Of a DNA stretch of 64,000 bases, positions 1-9,042 are shown one piece after another. The stretch is from CAVYOE01 sp963770155 (GTDB lineage: Bacteria > Actinomycetota > Thermoleophilia > Solirubrobacterales > 70-9). The stretch is taken from contig CAVYOE010000001.1 in assembly GCA_963770155.1 (NCBI GenBank), positions 1,860,001 through 1,924,000 of the forward strand, read 5' to 3'. Both the position numbers and the translations under genes were made by a program. Within the stretch, counting starts at the first letter, position 1. Each line of letters opens with the position of its first letter. The notes under the pieces were generated by a model, which worked only from the letters and a program-made list of their open reading frames with translations, searched no databases and was not told the DNA's origin.

Positions 1-10
1 GAAAGAAGGG

Positions 11-958
11 CTAGCCGGGAAGCGTCGCTTCCTCGGTGCGGCCCTCGAGCGCGAGGTCGAGCAGGCGCTCGACCAGTTGCTCGAAGCCAAGGCCGGCGGC
101 CTCGGCCGCCATCGGCAGCAGGCTGGTGTCGGTGAGCCCGGGGACGGCGTTGACCTCCAATACCGCCGGCCCGTCTGCGCCGAGCATGATGTCGACGCGC
201 ACGGCGCCCGCGCAGTCGAGGACTCCGTAGGTCCGGGTCGCCGTTTCGGCAACGGCGTCGGCATCCGAGCCGAGCTCGGCGGGCGCCACGAACTGGGTGC
301 GACCGATCTCGTAGCGCGCCTCGTAGTCGTATTCGTCCTCCTCGCGCGGGATCACTTCCACGGAAGGGAGCGCCTCGCCGGCGATCACGCTGACCGCGAG
401 CTCGCGGCCTTCGACATAGCGCTCGAGCAGCACCCGGTCGCCGTATGAGAAGGCGGCGACCAGCGCGCCGGGCACCTCCTCGCGGGAGCCGGCGAAGCGG
501 ACGCCGAGCGAGGAGCCCTGGCCGGCCGGCTTCACCACCAGAGGGAACCCGAGTCTTTCCTCGATCTCGGCCAAGGTGTCTGCCGCGCCGAGCTCGCCGA
601 AGGCGGTTGCGTTGAAGGCGACCCAGTCCGGCGTCGGTAGGCCGGCGGCCCGGAGGTCGTGCTTGGCGACGACCTTGTCGGCACAGCGGCCACAGGCAGC
701 CACGCCGGGGCCGGTGTAGGGGATGCCCAGGATCTCGAGCAACTCCTGGACGGTCCCGTCCTCGCCGCCGGGGCCGTGCAGGGCGATGAAGGCGACCTCC
801 GGGCGCTCTTCTCGAAGCCGCGCGACCAGGTCGGCGCCGGCATCGAGCGGCACGACGTCGTGGCCGAGCGCAGAGAGGGCATCTTCCACCCGTGCGCCGG
901 AGCGCAGCGAGACGCCGCGCTCGAGCGAGCGGCCGCCTTTGAGCACGGCGACCTTCAT
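11..958 (-). CDS. ddl: D-alanine--D-alanine ligase
   Basis: Cytoplasmic ATP-grasp ligase that joins two D-alanines for the peptidoglycan precursor. The 315 residues are a normal family length. The family signature HGPGGEDGTVQ lies at residues 61-71, the ATP-grasp core FPLVVKPAGQGSSLGV is near 138-153, and the metal-binding end VLEVNAVPGLT with its Glu and Asn is near the C-terminus. The ATG at 958 overlaps the stop of the upstream aminotransferase by 4 bases, so the two are probably translated together. Nothing looks missing. Identification is secure from the motifs. Confidence 0.95.
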   Translation of the reverse strand: MKVAVLKGGRSLERGVSLRSGARVEDALSALGHDVVPLDAGADLVARLREERPEVAFIALHGPGGEDGTVQELLEILGIPYTGPGVAACGRCADKVVAKHDLRAAGLPTPDWVAFNATAFGELGAADTLAEIEERLGFPLVVKPAGQGSSLGVRFAGSREEVPGALVAAFSYGDRVLLERYVEGRELAVSVIAGEALPSVEVIPREEDEYDYEARYEIGRTQFVAPAELGSDADAVAETATRTYGVLDCAGAVRVDIMLGADGPAVLEVNAVPGLTDTSLLPMAAEAAGLGFEQLVERLLDLALEGRTEEATLPG

Positions 959-2335
959 CGCCGCGGCCTCATCGGCACGACGTCGCCGCCGTCGTCCTCG
1001 GGTGGTTCCTCAACCTGGGCTTGGGGCTCTCCTGTGATCGCTTTGTAGAGGTCGAGCTGCTCTGAGATGACGCCCCCGATCCGGCGGATGCCTTCCTGGA
1101 TCTCCTCCTCGGTAGAGCCGGAGAAGTTGAGCCGCATCGAGTTCGCTCCGAGGTCGTCGACGTAAGCGCCGCGTCCGGGGACGAAGGCGACGTCCTCTTG
1201 CAGGGCCTTGGCGAGCAAGTCGGTGGTGTCGATGTACTCCGGCAGCGTTGCCCAGATGAAGAGCCCGCCCTGCGGATGGGTCCACTCGGCTTCGGCCGGA
1301 AAGTGTCTGGTCGAGCGCATCGAGCATCACGTCACGGCGGGCCCGGTAGATCCCGATCAGGTCGTCGATGTACGCCCGCCAGTTGCCCTCGCCGAAGTAC
1401 TCGCGCACGAAGTATTGGGTCAGGGTCGACGTGCAGAGGTCCGCGGCCTGCTTTCCGAGGCCGATCTTCTCGAGCACCGGGGGCGGCGCCACGACCCAGC
1501 CGATCCTGATTCCCGGAGAGAGGATCTTCGAGAAGGTCCCGATGTAGAGGACGTAGTCGCCACCGTCGAGGGCGTAGAGCGGCGATTCGGGCTCCCCCTC
1601 GAACCGCAGCAGCCCGTAGGGGTTGTCCTCGACCACGAGGACCTCGTGCTCGCGCGCGAGCTCGACCAGCCGGCGCCGGCGATCGCCGGAGAGAGTGACG
1701 CCCGCGGGGTTCTGGAAGGTCGGCACCGAGTAGATGAACTTGGGCCGCCGCCCTTCAGCGGCGAGACGCTCGAGCGTCTGTTCGAGCAGCTCGATCCGCA
1801 TGCCCGCCTCGTCGGTCTCGATCTGGATCACCTCCGCCTCGTAGCTGCAGAAGACCGGGACGGCTCCGGGATAGGTCGGCGCCTCGCAGATCACCGGGTC
1901 GCCCGGGTCGACCAGCGTCTTCGCGATCAGGTCGATTGCCTGCTGCCCGCCGGTGGTGACGATCAGGTCGTCGGTATCCACTTGCATCCCCTCGGCGGCC
2001 ATCACCTGCGCGATGCATTCCTTGGTCTCCTCGAACCCCTCGGTGGGCCCGTACTGAAGCGCCTCCGCGGAGGACTCCTGCGCGATCCGGGTCATCTGCG
2101 CCGCGAAGCTCTCCGGCGGGAAGGTAGATGTGTCCGGCAGGCCGCCGGCCAGGGAGATGACCTCGGGCCGAGCCGTGATCGCCATCAGGTCGCGCATCGC
2201 CGAGGAGCGCATGACGCCGGTGCGCTTCGCAAACAGCCCGGCGTAGCGCTCGAGGTCGTCCGAGGTGGTGTGGGCCCTGCGCCTGGCAGGCGGCTGTGGG
2301 CCCGGATCGCGCTCGCGTCTCGGCTCCTCGGACAT
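955..2335 (-). CDS. PLP-dependent class I/II aminotransferase (MocR/LysN-like), one frameshift
   Basis: Fold type I aminotransferase. Visible are the N-terminal ISLAGGLPDTSTFP, the mid-protein NPAG and VVEDNPYGLLRFEG segments, and the PLP lysine in TFSKILSPGIRIGW. Such proteins resemble 2-aminoadipate/alanine aminotransferases; the substrate cannot be told here. The ATG at 2335 was chosen over an upstream start because it begins the conserved body. The frame breaks near 1306: after the residues LDALDQ the continuation HFPAEAEWTHPQGG lies one base away in another frame and runs to the stop at 955. Removing one base would give about 459 residues. A consensus error is more likely than a dead gene, because both sides are intact. 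It overlaps ddl by 4 bases. Confidence 0.8.
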
Positions 2336-2344
2336 GGCGACAGT

Positions 2345-2806
2345 GTGGCATCGACTAGCCTCTTCGGCCGCGTGTTCTTTGCCATCTGCCAAGGCCTTGG
2401 CCTCGCGATTGCAGCCGGCTTGCTGGCCGGTTCACTCGCCTACGAGGGTCCCTACCGCTGGGGCCTGCTCGTGCTCGCCGGGGCCGCCGGAGGTGCGCTC
2501 TTTGCTGCATCGCTCGCGAGCGAGACCGATGCTGCCTGGATCGGGATCATCGTCGGCGCGCCGCTCGCGATCCTGGCGATGGACCTGACCGGCTCGGTGG
2601 TCCTGGCAGCGCGGCAACGCGCCGAGGCCGACCCCACCGCGGTCAGCCTCATGGTCGCCGGTGCGGCACTGGTCTTGGCGCTGATCTCAATCCTCGGGCC
2701 GCTGGCGATCCTTGCGCCGGTGATCGGAGGTGGCTTGCTCTGGCTCGGGATCTCACGGCGCCAGCGCGAGGGCCGCAAGCACGAGGGCCTCCGCATCCTG
2801 CGCTGA
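2345..2806 (+). CDS. Small polytopic membrane protein, unknown
   Basis: About 153 residues with roughly four to five hydrophobic segments rich in Ala, Leu and Gly (for example AICQGLGLAIAAGLLAGSL and VSLMVAGAALVLALISIL) and a basic C-terminal tail (SRRQREGRK). It is divergent from the aminotransferase: the GTG at 2345 lies only 9 bases from that gene's ATG, so the promoters must overlap the coding starts. A second GTG at 2372 is an alternative start. I recognise no family. A membrane location is the only supportable statement. Confidence 0.55.
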   Translation: MASTSLFGRVFFAICQGLGLAIAAGLLAGSLAYEGPYRWGLLVLAGAAGGALFAASLASETDAAWIGIIVGAPLAILAMDLTGSVVLAARQRAEADPTAVSLMVAGAALVLALISILGPLAILAPVIGGGLLWLGISRRQREGRKHEGLRILR

Positions 2807-2825
2807 GGCGCTCGCCCGATCCAGC

Positions 2826-4361
2826 ATGCGCAAGAAGCTGATCCTCGTCGTCATCGACGCCCTCCATCCGGGCATGCTCATGCACGCGGTCGAGTCCGGC
2901 CGCGCCCCGACCTGCCAGGCACTGATCGAGCGGGGGGTGCTGATCGAGAACTGCGTCTCGAGCTTCCCGTCGGTGACCCCAGTCGCCTGCTCGGAGATCG
3001 CCACCGGCGTCGGCCCCGACCAGCACTGGATCATGGGGATGAACTGGTTCAGCCGAGTCGAGCGGCGTTACGTCGAGTACGGGTCTTCGTTCGAGGCGAC
3101 GCGCGCATTCGGCATGTTCCGGGCTCTCTACGACCTCGTCTACAACATGAACCTCGGCCACCTCAGCCACGAGGTCGAGACGATCTTCGAGCGGCTCGGG
3201 GATGCCGGTGTGCGGACGGCGTGTACGCCGTTCCTGATCTACCGGGGCCGGCGCCGGCACCAGGTCAGCCTCGAGGGGATGGCGAAGCGGATGGCGGAGG
3301 CGATCCGCTTCCGGCACGCCGTCTGGGGCCCGGACGAGCTCTTCTACGGCGACCTCTATGCCAGCCGTAAGGTGCCCTGCACCCCCAACTTCACCCGCCC
3401 GGGCACGCGCGACGACTACTCGACCTGCGTTGGGGAGGAGCTGGTCAAGCAGGGGCTCTACGACTTCATGCTGTTCAGCCTCCCCGACAACGACTTCTAC
3501 TCCCACCGGTTCGGGCCGAAGGCCTCCATGCGCTCGATCGAGAAGGCGGACCGGTCGCTGGCGCGCCTGATCGACGCCGCCGGCGGCCTCGACGATTTCC
3601 TCTCCGACCACGCGTGTCCTGCTCTGCGCCGACCACGCCCAGACCGAAGTGACCCACGCCCTGCCGCTGGCGGAGGAGCTGGCCGAGGACTGGCGGGTCC
3701 TGCAGCCCAACGCAGAACAGGCCGAGCAGGCCGAGATCGCGGTCAGCCCGACCGCGCGCGCCGCCGGCGTCTATCTCCTTCAGGACGGGAAGCGGTTCGG
3801 TGGGGCTCACGAGCGGGTTCGCGAGCGCCTGCGCGGGGTCGAGGGGGTTGACCTGATCATCTGGCTGGCCGGGCGCGACGGGACGCCGCTGGAGCGCGTC
3901 GGCGCCGGCCCGGATCTGGACTCGGCCGAAGTGGTGGTCGAGCGAAACGGCGAGGAGCTGCGATTCCGGCCGGGAGCCGGGGCCGCGCGACCGGCGCGGC
4001 AACAGCTGGGCGGTCCGCGGTGAGCTCTCGGTGCTCGAGGCAGAGCGCGGCGTCAGCGCCGCATCGACAGCGAGGCTTATCCGGATGCATTCGCGCGGCT
4101 CTGGTCGGCTCTTTCGTCACCCAACGCCGGCGACGTGATGATCTCTGCCGAGGTCGGCTACGAGTGCGTCGACTGGGGCGGCGTGACTCACGTCGGAGGC
4201 GGCAGCCACGGCGGCCTCAACCGCGGCGACTCCCTGGCGCCGCTGATCTTCTGTGGGACGGACCGAAACGTCCCCAGCGCCGGGAGCAGTGGGCGCTCCG
4301 CGACCAGGCGGGGGTCATCCTCGAGCACTTTGGAATCCGGGCGCCGGAGCCGGCCCTGTGA
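2826..4361 (+). pseudogene. Alkaline phosphatase superfamily protein (phosphodiesterase/nucleotide pyrophosphatase-like), several frameshifts
   Basis: The ATG at 2826 opens with LILVVIDALHPGML, whose Asp is the usual first metal ligand. SFPSVTPVACSEIATG follows, carrying the catalytic Thr region, and then NDFYSHRFG with a metal Asp/His. The last metal motif, CADHAQTEV, is present but in another frame. I see breaks near 3613, 3985, 4050 and 4275. Joining the frames gives about 510 residues ending GIRAPEPAL before the stop at 4361. Protein-level similarity runs through all segments, so the coding content is intact apart from single-base shifts. It is either a young pseudogene or a stretch of poor consensus. 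GtrA follows 16 bases later. Confidence 0.6.
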
Positions 4362-4377
4362 GGATGCCGAGGACGAC

Positions 4378-4801
4378 GTGAGCCCGATCGAGACCGCCCG
4401 CCGCATCGGCCGCGGCACCAGGAACCCGGACAACTGGACCCAGCTGGTCAAGTTCGGCCTGGTCGGCGGTTCTGGCTACGTCGTCAACCTCTGCGTCTTC
4501 GCCGTGCTCACGCGAGCTTGCCGACGTCCACTACATCCCGGCCGCGGTCGCCGCTTTCTGTGTCGCGGTCACCAACAACTTCCTCTGGAACCGGGTCTGG
4601 ACCTTCGCCGCGACCGAAGGCCACGCCGGCTTCCAGGCAGCGCGCTTCTTTGCCGTCTCGGTGGCGGCGCTCGGAGTCAACCTGGTGGTGCTGCGGTTGC
4701 TGGTCGACGCGGATATGGCCGAGGTGCCGGCGCAGGCACTTGCCGTCGCGATCGCGATGCCGTTCAACTTCGTCGGCAACAAGTTATGGACCTTTGCGTA
4801 G
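4378..4801 (+). CDS. GtrA-like family membrane protein, one frameshift
   Basis: GtrA-type proteins are four-helix membrane proteins of about 130-150 residues, often tied to polyprenyl-linked sugar transfer. The N-terminal QLVKFGLVGGSGYVVNL and the later AVTNNFLWNRVWTF and PFNFVGNKLWTFA are classic family motifs. The frame breaks near 4512: VLT is followed in the next frame by ELADVHYIPAAVAAF. One missing base in a CGCG stretch explains it. GTG at 4378 is the likely start and the stop is at 4799-4801. The following membrane protein starts at TTG 4794, so the ends overlap. Confidence 0.75.
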
Positions 4802-6398
4802 GGCTCTTGGGTTTGCCGCAGCAGCCGGCCTGCTGCTGATCGGGTTTTTCACCGCACCGGCCGCCGCACCCGCCCAGAGTGCACGCGAGGCCCGTGACGC
4901 ACTCGACGCTCTGAACAGACCGGTGACCAAGCAGCGCGCAGAGGCGATCGCCTCCCGCGATGCAAATGTGATCGAGGCGCGACGGGAGCATCCCGACCTC
5001 GACACCGTCTCGGAGCGCCGCGACGGCGGCGACTGGCAGGTCGGGTTCGTCGCAGACGGAGACGAGATCGTTCAGGTGATCGTCGGCGACGTCACCGGTG
5101 AGATCCGTGAGTCGTGGACGGGCGAGCAGGTGGCGTGGCGCATGGCTCGCGGCTATCCCGGCGCCTTCGGCCGCACCCTGAATGCCCCGTGGATCTGGCT
5201 GCCGCTGTGCGCAATATTCGTCCTGGGCCTGGTCGACTGGCGGCGGCCGCTTCGCTGGGCGCACCTCGATCTGCTGGTGATCGTCGGCGGTTTCGGCATC
5301 TCCCATTTCTTCTTCAACCGGGCCGAGATCGGGATCTCGGTGCCGCTCGCCTATCCGCCGCTCCTGTATCTGCTCACGCGCACGCTCTGGCTCGGGTTCC
5401 GCGGCGGGGAGGGACTGCGCCCGAGCCTGCCGCTGGCGTGGCTCGCCGTGGCCCTTCTTTTCCTGGTCGGCTTCCGGGTGGGGCTCAACATCGCCGACTC
5501 GAACGTGATCGACGTCGGCCTCGCTGGGGTGATCGGCGCCGATCAGATCGCCGACGGCGATCCGCTCTACGGCGCCTTTCCCGAACCCACCCCGCGCGGC
5601 GACACCTACGGCCCGGCCGCCTACTACTCCTACGTCCCGTTCGAGCAGGCCCTTCCGTGGAACGGGCACTGGGGCGATGTGCCCGCTGCCCATGCCGCGG
5701 CGATCTTCTTCGACCTGGCGACGATCGCCCTCCTGTTCGTGTTGGGAGGGCGGCTGCGGCCGGGGGAGGCCGGCCGGCGGCTCGGCGTGGTGCTTGCCTT
5801 TGCCTGGGCCGCTTGCCCGTACACGGCGTTCGCGCTCGAGTCGAACACCAACGACGCTCTGGTCGCGATGCTCCTGACCGGGGCTCTCCTGGCCCTGAGC
5901 TCGCCGCCCGGCCGCGGGGTCCTGCTCGCGTTGGCGTCCGCTTCCAAGTTCGCGCCACTGATCCTTGCCCCGCTGTTTGCGACCCACCCCGCCCGGGGAG
6001 AGCCGGCGTGGCGGCCGGTCCTGCTCTTCGGGCTTGCGTTTGCGGCGACCACGGCGGTGGTGATGGCACAGACCCTGTTCGACGTCGGGCTCGCGACCTT
6101 CTACGAGCGCACGATCGACTTCCAGGCCGGACGCGATTCTCCCTTCTCGATCTGGGGCCAGACGGACACGGGCTGGCTTCAGACAGTTGTCACCGCCGGG
6201 GCGGGTGTCCTCGCCGTAGTGGTCGCCTTTTTCCCCCGGCGGCGCGACACGGTCACGGTCGCCGCTCTCGGCGCCGCCGTGCTGATCGCCCTGCAGCTCG
6301 GCGTCGACCACTGGTTCTACCTCTACATCCCGTGGTTTCTGCCGTTCTTGTTCGTTGCCCTGGCGGGGCGGTCTGCGGCACCGGCTCGAGCCGGCTAG
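4794..6398 (+). CDS. Multi-pass membrane protein, glycosyltransferase-87/mannosyltransferase-like
   Basis: About 534 residues. A cleavable-looking N-terminal hydrophobic stretch (GFAAAAGLLLIGFF, ending AAAPAQS) precedes a roughly 110-residue soluble part and then about ten transmembrane helices. Segments such as DPLYGAFPEPTPRGDTYGP, followed by helices and then ASASKFAPLILAPLF, recall the layout of polyprenyl-phosphate-dependent (GT-C) glycosyltransferases, but I see no decisive catalytic motif. The neighbouring GtrA protein fits a cell-envelope sugar role. The TTG at 4794 is chosen because the upstream frame is only an antisense-like extension through GtrA. Substrate unknown. Confidence 0.6.
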   Translation: MRRALGFAAAAGLLLIGFFTAPAAAPAQSAREARDALDALNRPVTKQRAEAIASRDANVIEARREHPDLDTVSERRDGGDWQVGFVADGDEIVQVIVGDVTGEIRESWTGEQVAWRMARGYPGAFGRTLNAPWIWLPLCAIFVLGLVDWRRPLRWAHLDLLVIVGGFGISHFFFNRAEIGISVPLAYPPLLYLLTRTLWLGFRGGEGLRPSLPLAWLAVALLFLVGFRVGLNIADSNVIDVGLAGVIGADQIADGDPLYGAFPEPTPRGDTYGPAAYYSYVPFEQALPWNGHWGDVPAAHAAAIFFDLATIALLFVLGGRLRPGEAGRRLGVVLAFAWAACPYTAFALESNTNDALVAMLLTGALLALSSPPGRGVLLALASASKFAPLILAPLFATHPARGEPAWRPVLLFGLAFAATTAVVMAQTLFDVGLATFYERTIDFQAGRDSPFSIWGQTDTGWLQTVVTAGAGVLAVVVAFFPRRRDTVTVAALGAAVLIALQLGVDHWFYLYIPWFLPFLFVALAGRSAAPARAG

Positions 6399-6814
6399 CT
6401 CTTCTCCACTCCAGCCGCCTCGAGCGCCTCGTCGTGATCGAGATACGCCTCGACCCGCGCGGCCTTGCCGTCGCGCAGGTGCCAGACGTGGCCGAACTTG
6501 CCGGTCAGCGGCATCTTGCTCGCCCGGGCAACGCCGTTGATGCAGCCGGTGACGACCACGGTGTCCTCGCCGGCCGACGTGTACTTCAGCGCGTCGTAGC
6601 TGAATTTGGCGAAGTCCTGTTCGAGCGCCTCGCCGAAGACCCGAAGGCCGGCGACCCCGGCGACCTCCCGCCCCCCGATCTCCTCGGAGAACTTCGAGGT
6701 GAAGTCCTGGTGCACGAACGCTTCGAGCTCCTCGAACCCGACCTCACGGCTGCCGACCCCGGCCCAGTTGAAGCCGTAGATGTTCTCGATGCAGGCAACG
6801 TTCGCCTCGTTCAT
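6395..6814 (-). CDS. SnoaL/NTF2-like protein
   Basis: A 139-residue single-domain protein of the NTF2-like cone fold by pattern: an N-terminal helical part (ELEAFVHQDFTSKF), then strands ending in HVWHLRDGKAARVEAYLDHDEALEAAG, the typical closing motif of SnoaL-like ketosteroid-isomerase relatives. Such proteins are cytoplasmic and either enzymes or ligand binders; this one's substrate is not indicated. It converges with the upstream membrane protein, overlapping by 4 bases. Confidence 0.75.
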   Translation of the reverse strand: MNEANVACIENIYGFNWAGVGSREVGFEELEAFVHQDFTSKFSEEIGGREVAGVAGLRVFGEALEQDFAKFSYDALKYTSAGEDTVVVTGCINGVARASKMPLTGKFGHVWHLRDGKAARVEAYLDHDEALEAAGVEKS

Positions 6815-6892
6815 GTCCCTGACCCTAAGTGACCAACCTCACTCGTTCAACCCGCCTTGGCATGGCACGTTTTGCCCTACGATTAAGTAGTA

Positions 6893-9022
6893 ATGGGGAT
6901 TCGGGAGAGAGCCGCAGGGGGTTCTGTCGTTATCCGGCGGGGCGTGTTGGCGATCCTGACGATCGCTGCGGCGGCGTTCACGCCCGCAGCGGCCCAGGCG
7001 GCCGTCGACGACACGATCATGGTCAGCCTTGCCGACCCGGGGGCCCCGGTTCCCGGTGCCCAGGGGAACGGAGTAAGCCAGGCGCCGTCGATCTCCGATG
7101 ACGGCTGCGAGATCGCGTTCGAGTCGTTCGCGACAAATCTGACCGGGGACAACTACACGGGCGCCAACCCGGCCCAGATCTTCGTCCGGCATGTCTGCGG
7201 CCCGCTGGCGGGTACCACCGAGCTGGTCAGTCGAGCCACCGGCGCCGGCGCTCCCCAGAACAACCCAACGCCGGCGGGAACCACGACCCCGGCGATCTCG
7301 GGCGACGGGACCAAGGTGGTGTGGGTCACGGCGTCCAACAACCTCGATCCACTCAACCGAGACACTCAGGGAACACCGGTCTCGAGCATCTACGAGCTCT
7401 ACGACGTCTACATGCGCGATCTCTCCGCTGACACGACGACGCTGATCAGCGTCAACCACCTCGGGGACGACAGCGTTGGTTATGCCGAGCCGGTTCTCGG
7501 CTTCGATCTCTCCGAACACGGTGAATACGTGGCGTGGCAGAGCGCGGCGGCTGCCTCGACGATCGTCTTGGGGGCGACTGACACCAACCAGGCCGGCTAC
7601 CAGACCGATGTATTCCGCTACGACACCTCCGACGTAGACCAGGTGAACGCCAACATTCTGATCAGCCGGACCAACGACAACATGTCGGTTACCACCGGCA
7701 ACGGGGGGTCCTTCAACCCGTCGATCTCCGCGACAGGTTCGCGCGTCTCGTTCGATGGAAACTCCTCCAACTTCGACCCACCCAAGAACAACGGTCCCGA
7801 CGATTCCGATGTCTTCGTCAGGGACATCACTGCCGGCTCGACGACCTTGGTCAGCGAGACCACGGGAGGTACGCATGGGAACGGTCCTTCCTACCGGTCA
7901 CGCATTTCGCCCAACGGCAACACCGTCCTCTTTCTCTCCAATGCGGTCAATCTGGGGGCCCGCGGGGGGATCGGCGATGGATCAGCGGACGTCTTCGTCC
8001 ATGACATCTCACCGGCGAAGACCGAACAGATCAACCGAGTCTCGGGCGAGGACGGCCAGGTCCAGCAGAGCGGCGGTGCCAATACGGGGGGCCTCTCCAC
8101 CGACGGTCGCCTGGTGGCGTTCGGAGCCAGCGCGGATCTTGTGGACGGCCCTCCCGGAGGTGTCTATGTGCGCGACCGTCTCAATCAGACGACCTTCGTC
8201 GCCGATCGCGGAACGGGTGTCACGGGCGAGCCGGCCAACGGCGGAAGCAGCCAAGGACAGATGTCGGCCAATGGCCGCTACGTGACCTTCTGGTCCACCG
8301 CCACAAATCTGGTCCCGGTTGACATCAACGGTACGGACGACGTATTCCGCCGGGAGATCGCCGAGCCGCCGGAGGTGAACTCGGGCCTGGCGGTCAACAT
8401 CCGGCCGACGGCCGGGACGATCCTCGCGGCGGAGCCCGGGGGCGGGTTTGCTCCGGTGGAGCATTCAGACCAGGTTCCGATCGACACCGTGATCGATGCA
8501 ACCGCAGGCCGGGTCGAGCTCACCGCGGACAATGTGCTCAAGGACTCGATGCGGTTTTTCGGAGGGCAATTCTCGGTCCGCCAGGCTCTCGGCGAAGGAC
8601 AGACGACCCTGGACGTGCCGGCTGCGACCGGGTGCCCGCCGGTAGTGGCGCCCAGCACGGGCAAGAAGAAAAAGAAGAAAAAGAAGAAGAAGGGCCGAAT
8701 CGCGTCGGTCCGCGCCGGCGGCGGCTCCTTGTTCGGCAGCGGCAAGGGACGGTTCCGCACCCGCGGCGGCCGCGGCGCCGCGACCGTCCGGGGTACCGAC
8801 TGGTTCACGCAGGAAACCTGCGCCGGCACCCTGTTTCGGCTCGACAGCGGCGGGCCGCTCGAGATCGACGACTTTGGTCTCGCCGCAGGGATCGATGCCG
8901 TGCTGACTGCGCCGGGAAGCACCTACCTCGCGGCGCCGCCGGTGGCGCCGAAGACGTGCCGCAAGGGCTTCAAGCTCAAAAACGGCAAGTGCGTCAAGCG
9001 CAAGAAAAAGAAGAAGCGCTGA
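6893..9022 (+). CDS. Secreted TolB/PD40-type beta-propeller protein with Lys-rich tail
   Basis: A 709-residue exported protein. The signal peptide covers about residues 12-35 (GVLAILTIAAAAFTPAAAQA). Residues 50-490 contain repeated blades of the type 'ISDDGCEIAFES... VFVRD', recurring as DVFVRD, DVFVHD and VYVRD, which marks a WD40-like (PD40) propeller. Residues 500-680 form a module also found at the end of the protein at 10893-14549, interrupted by a run of about ten Lys near residue 590. The protein ends in CVKRKKKKKR. Propeller proteins of this type are common in actinobacterial secretomes; the ligand is unknown. The CHASE2 cyclase starts 20 bases downstream. Confidence 0.75.
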   Translation: MGIRERAAGGSVVIRRGVLAILTIAAAAFTPAAAQAAVDDTIMVSLADPGAPVPGAQGNGVSQAPSISDDGCEIAFESFATNLTGDNYTGANPAQIFVRHVCGPLAGTTELVSRATGAGAPQNNPTPAGTTTPAISGDGTKVVWVTASNNLDPLNRDTQGTPVSSIYELYDVYMRDLSADTTTLISVNHLGDDSVGYAEPVLGFDLSEHGEYVAWQSAAAASTIVLGATDTNQAGYQTDVFRYDTSDVDQVNANILISRTNDNMSVTTGNGGSFNPSISATGSRVSFDGNSSNFDPPKNNGPDDSDVFVRDITAGSTTLVSETTGGTHGNGPSYRSRISPNGNTVLFLSNAVNLGARGGIGDGSADVFVHDISPAKTEQINRVSGEDGQVQQSGGANTGGLSTDGRLVAFGASADLVDGPPGGVYVRDRLNQTTFVADRGTGVTGEPANGGSSQGQMSANGRYVTFWSTATNLVPVDINGTDDVFRREIAEPPEVNSGLAVNIRPTAGTILAAEPGGGFAPVEHSDQVPIDTVIDATAGRVELTADNVLKDSMRFFGGQFSVRQALGEGQTTLDVPAATGCPPVVAPSTGKKKKKKKKKKGRIASVRAGGGSLFGSGKGRFRTRGGRGAATVRGTDWFTQETCAGTLFRLDSGGPLEIDDFGLAAGIDAVLTAPGSTYLAAPPVAPKTCRKGFKLKNGKCVKRKKKKKR

Positions 9023-9042
9023 CGCAATAAGATCGCCGCCTG

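Noticed and set aside
4764..6311. Long open frame on the minus strand opposite the membrane protein (about 515 codons)
   Set aside because: Charged, low-complexity composition (Arg/Gly/Glu/Gln-rich) without motifs; it is the antisense shadow of a high-GC gene with clear membrane helices.
6830..6892. Promoter before the 6893 propeller gene (TTGGCA ... TACGAT)
   Set aside because: The spacer is 15 bases and the -10 match is poor; not convincing.
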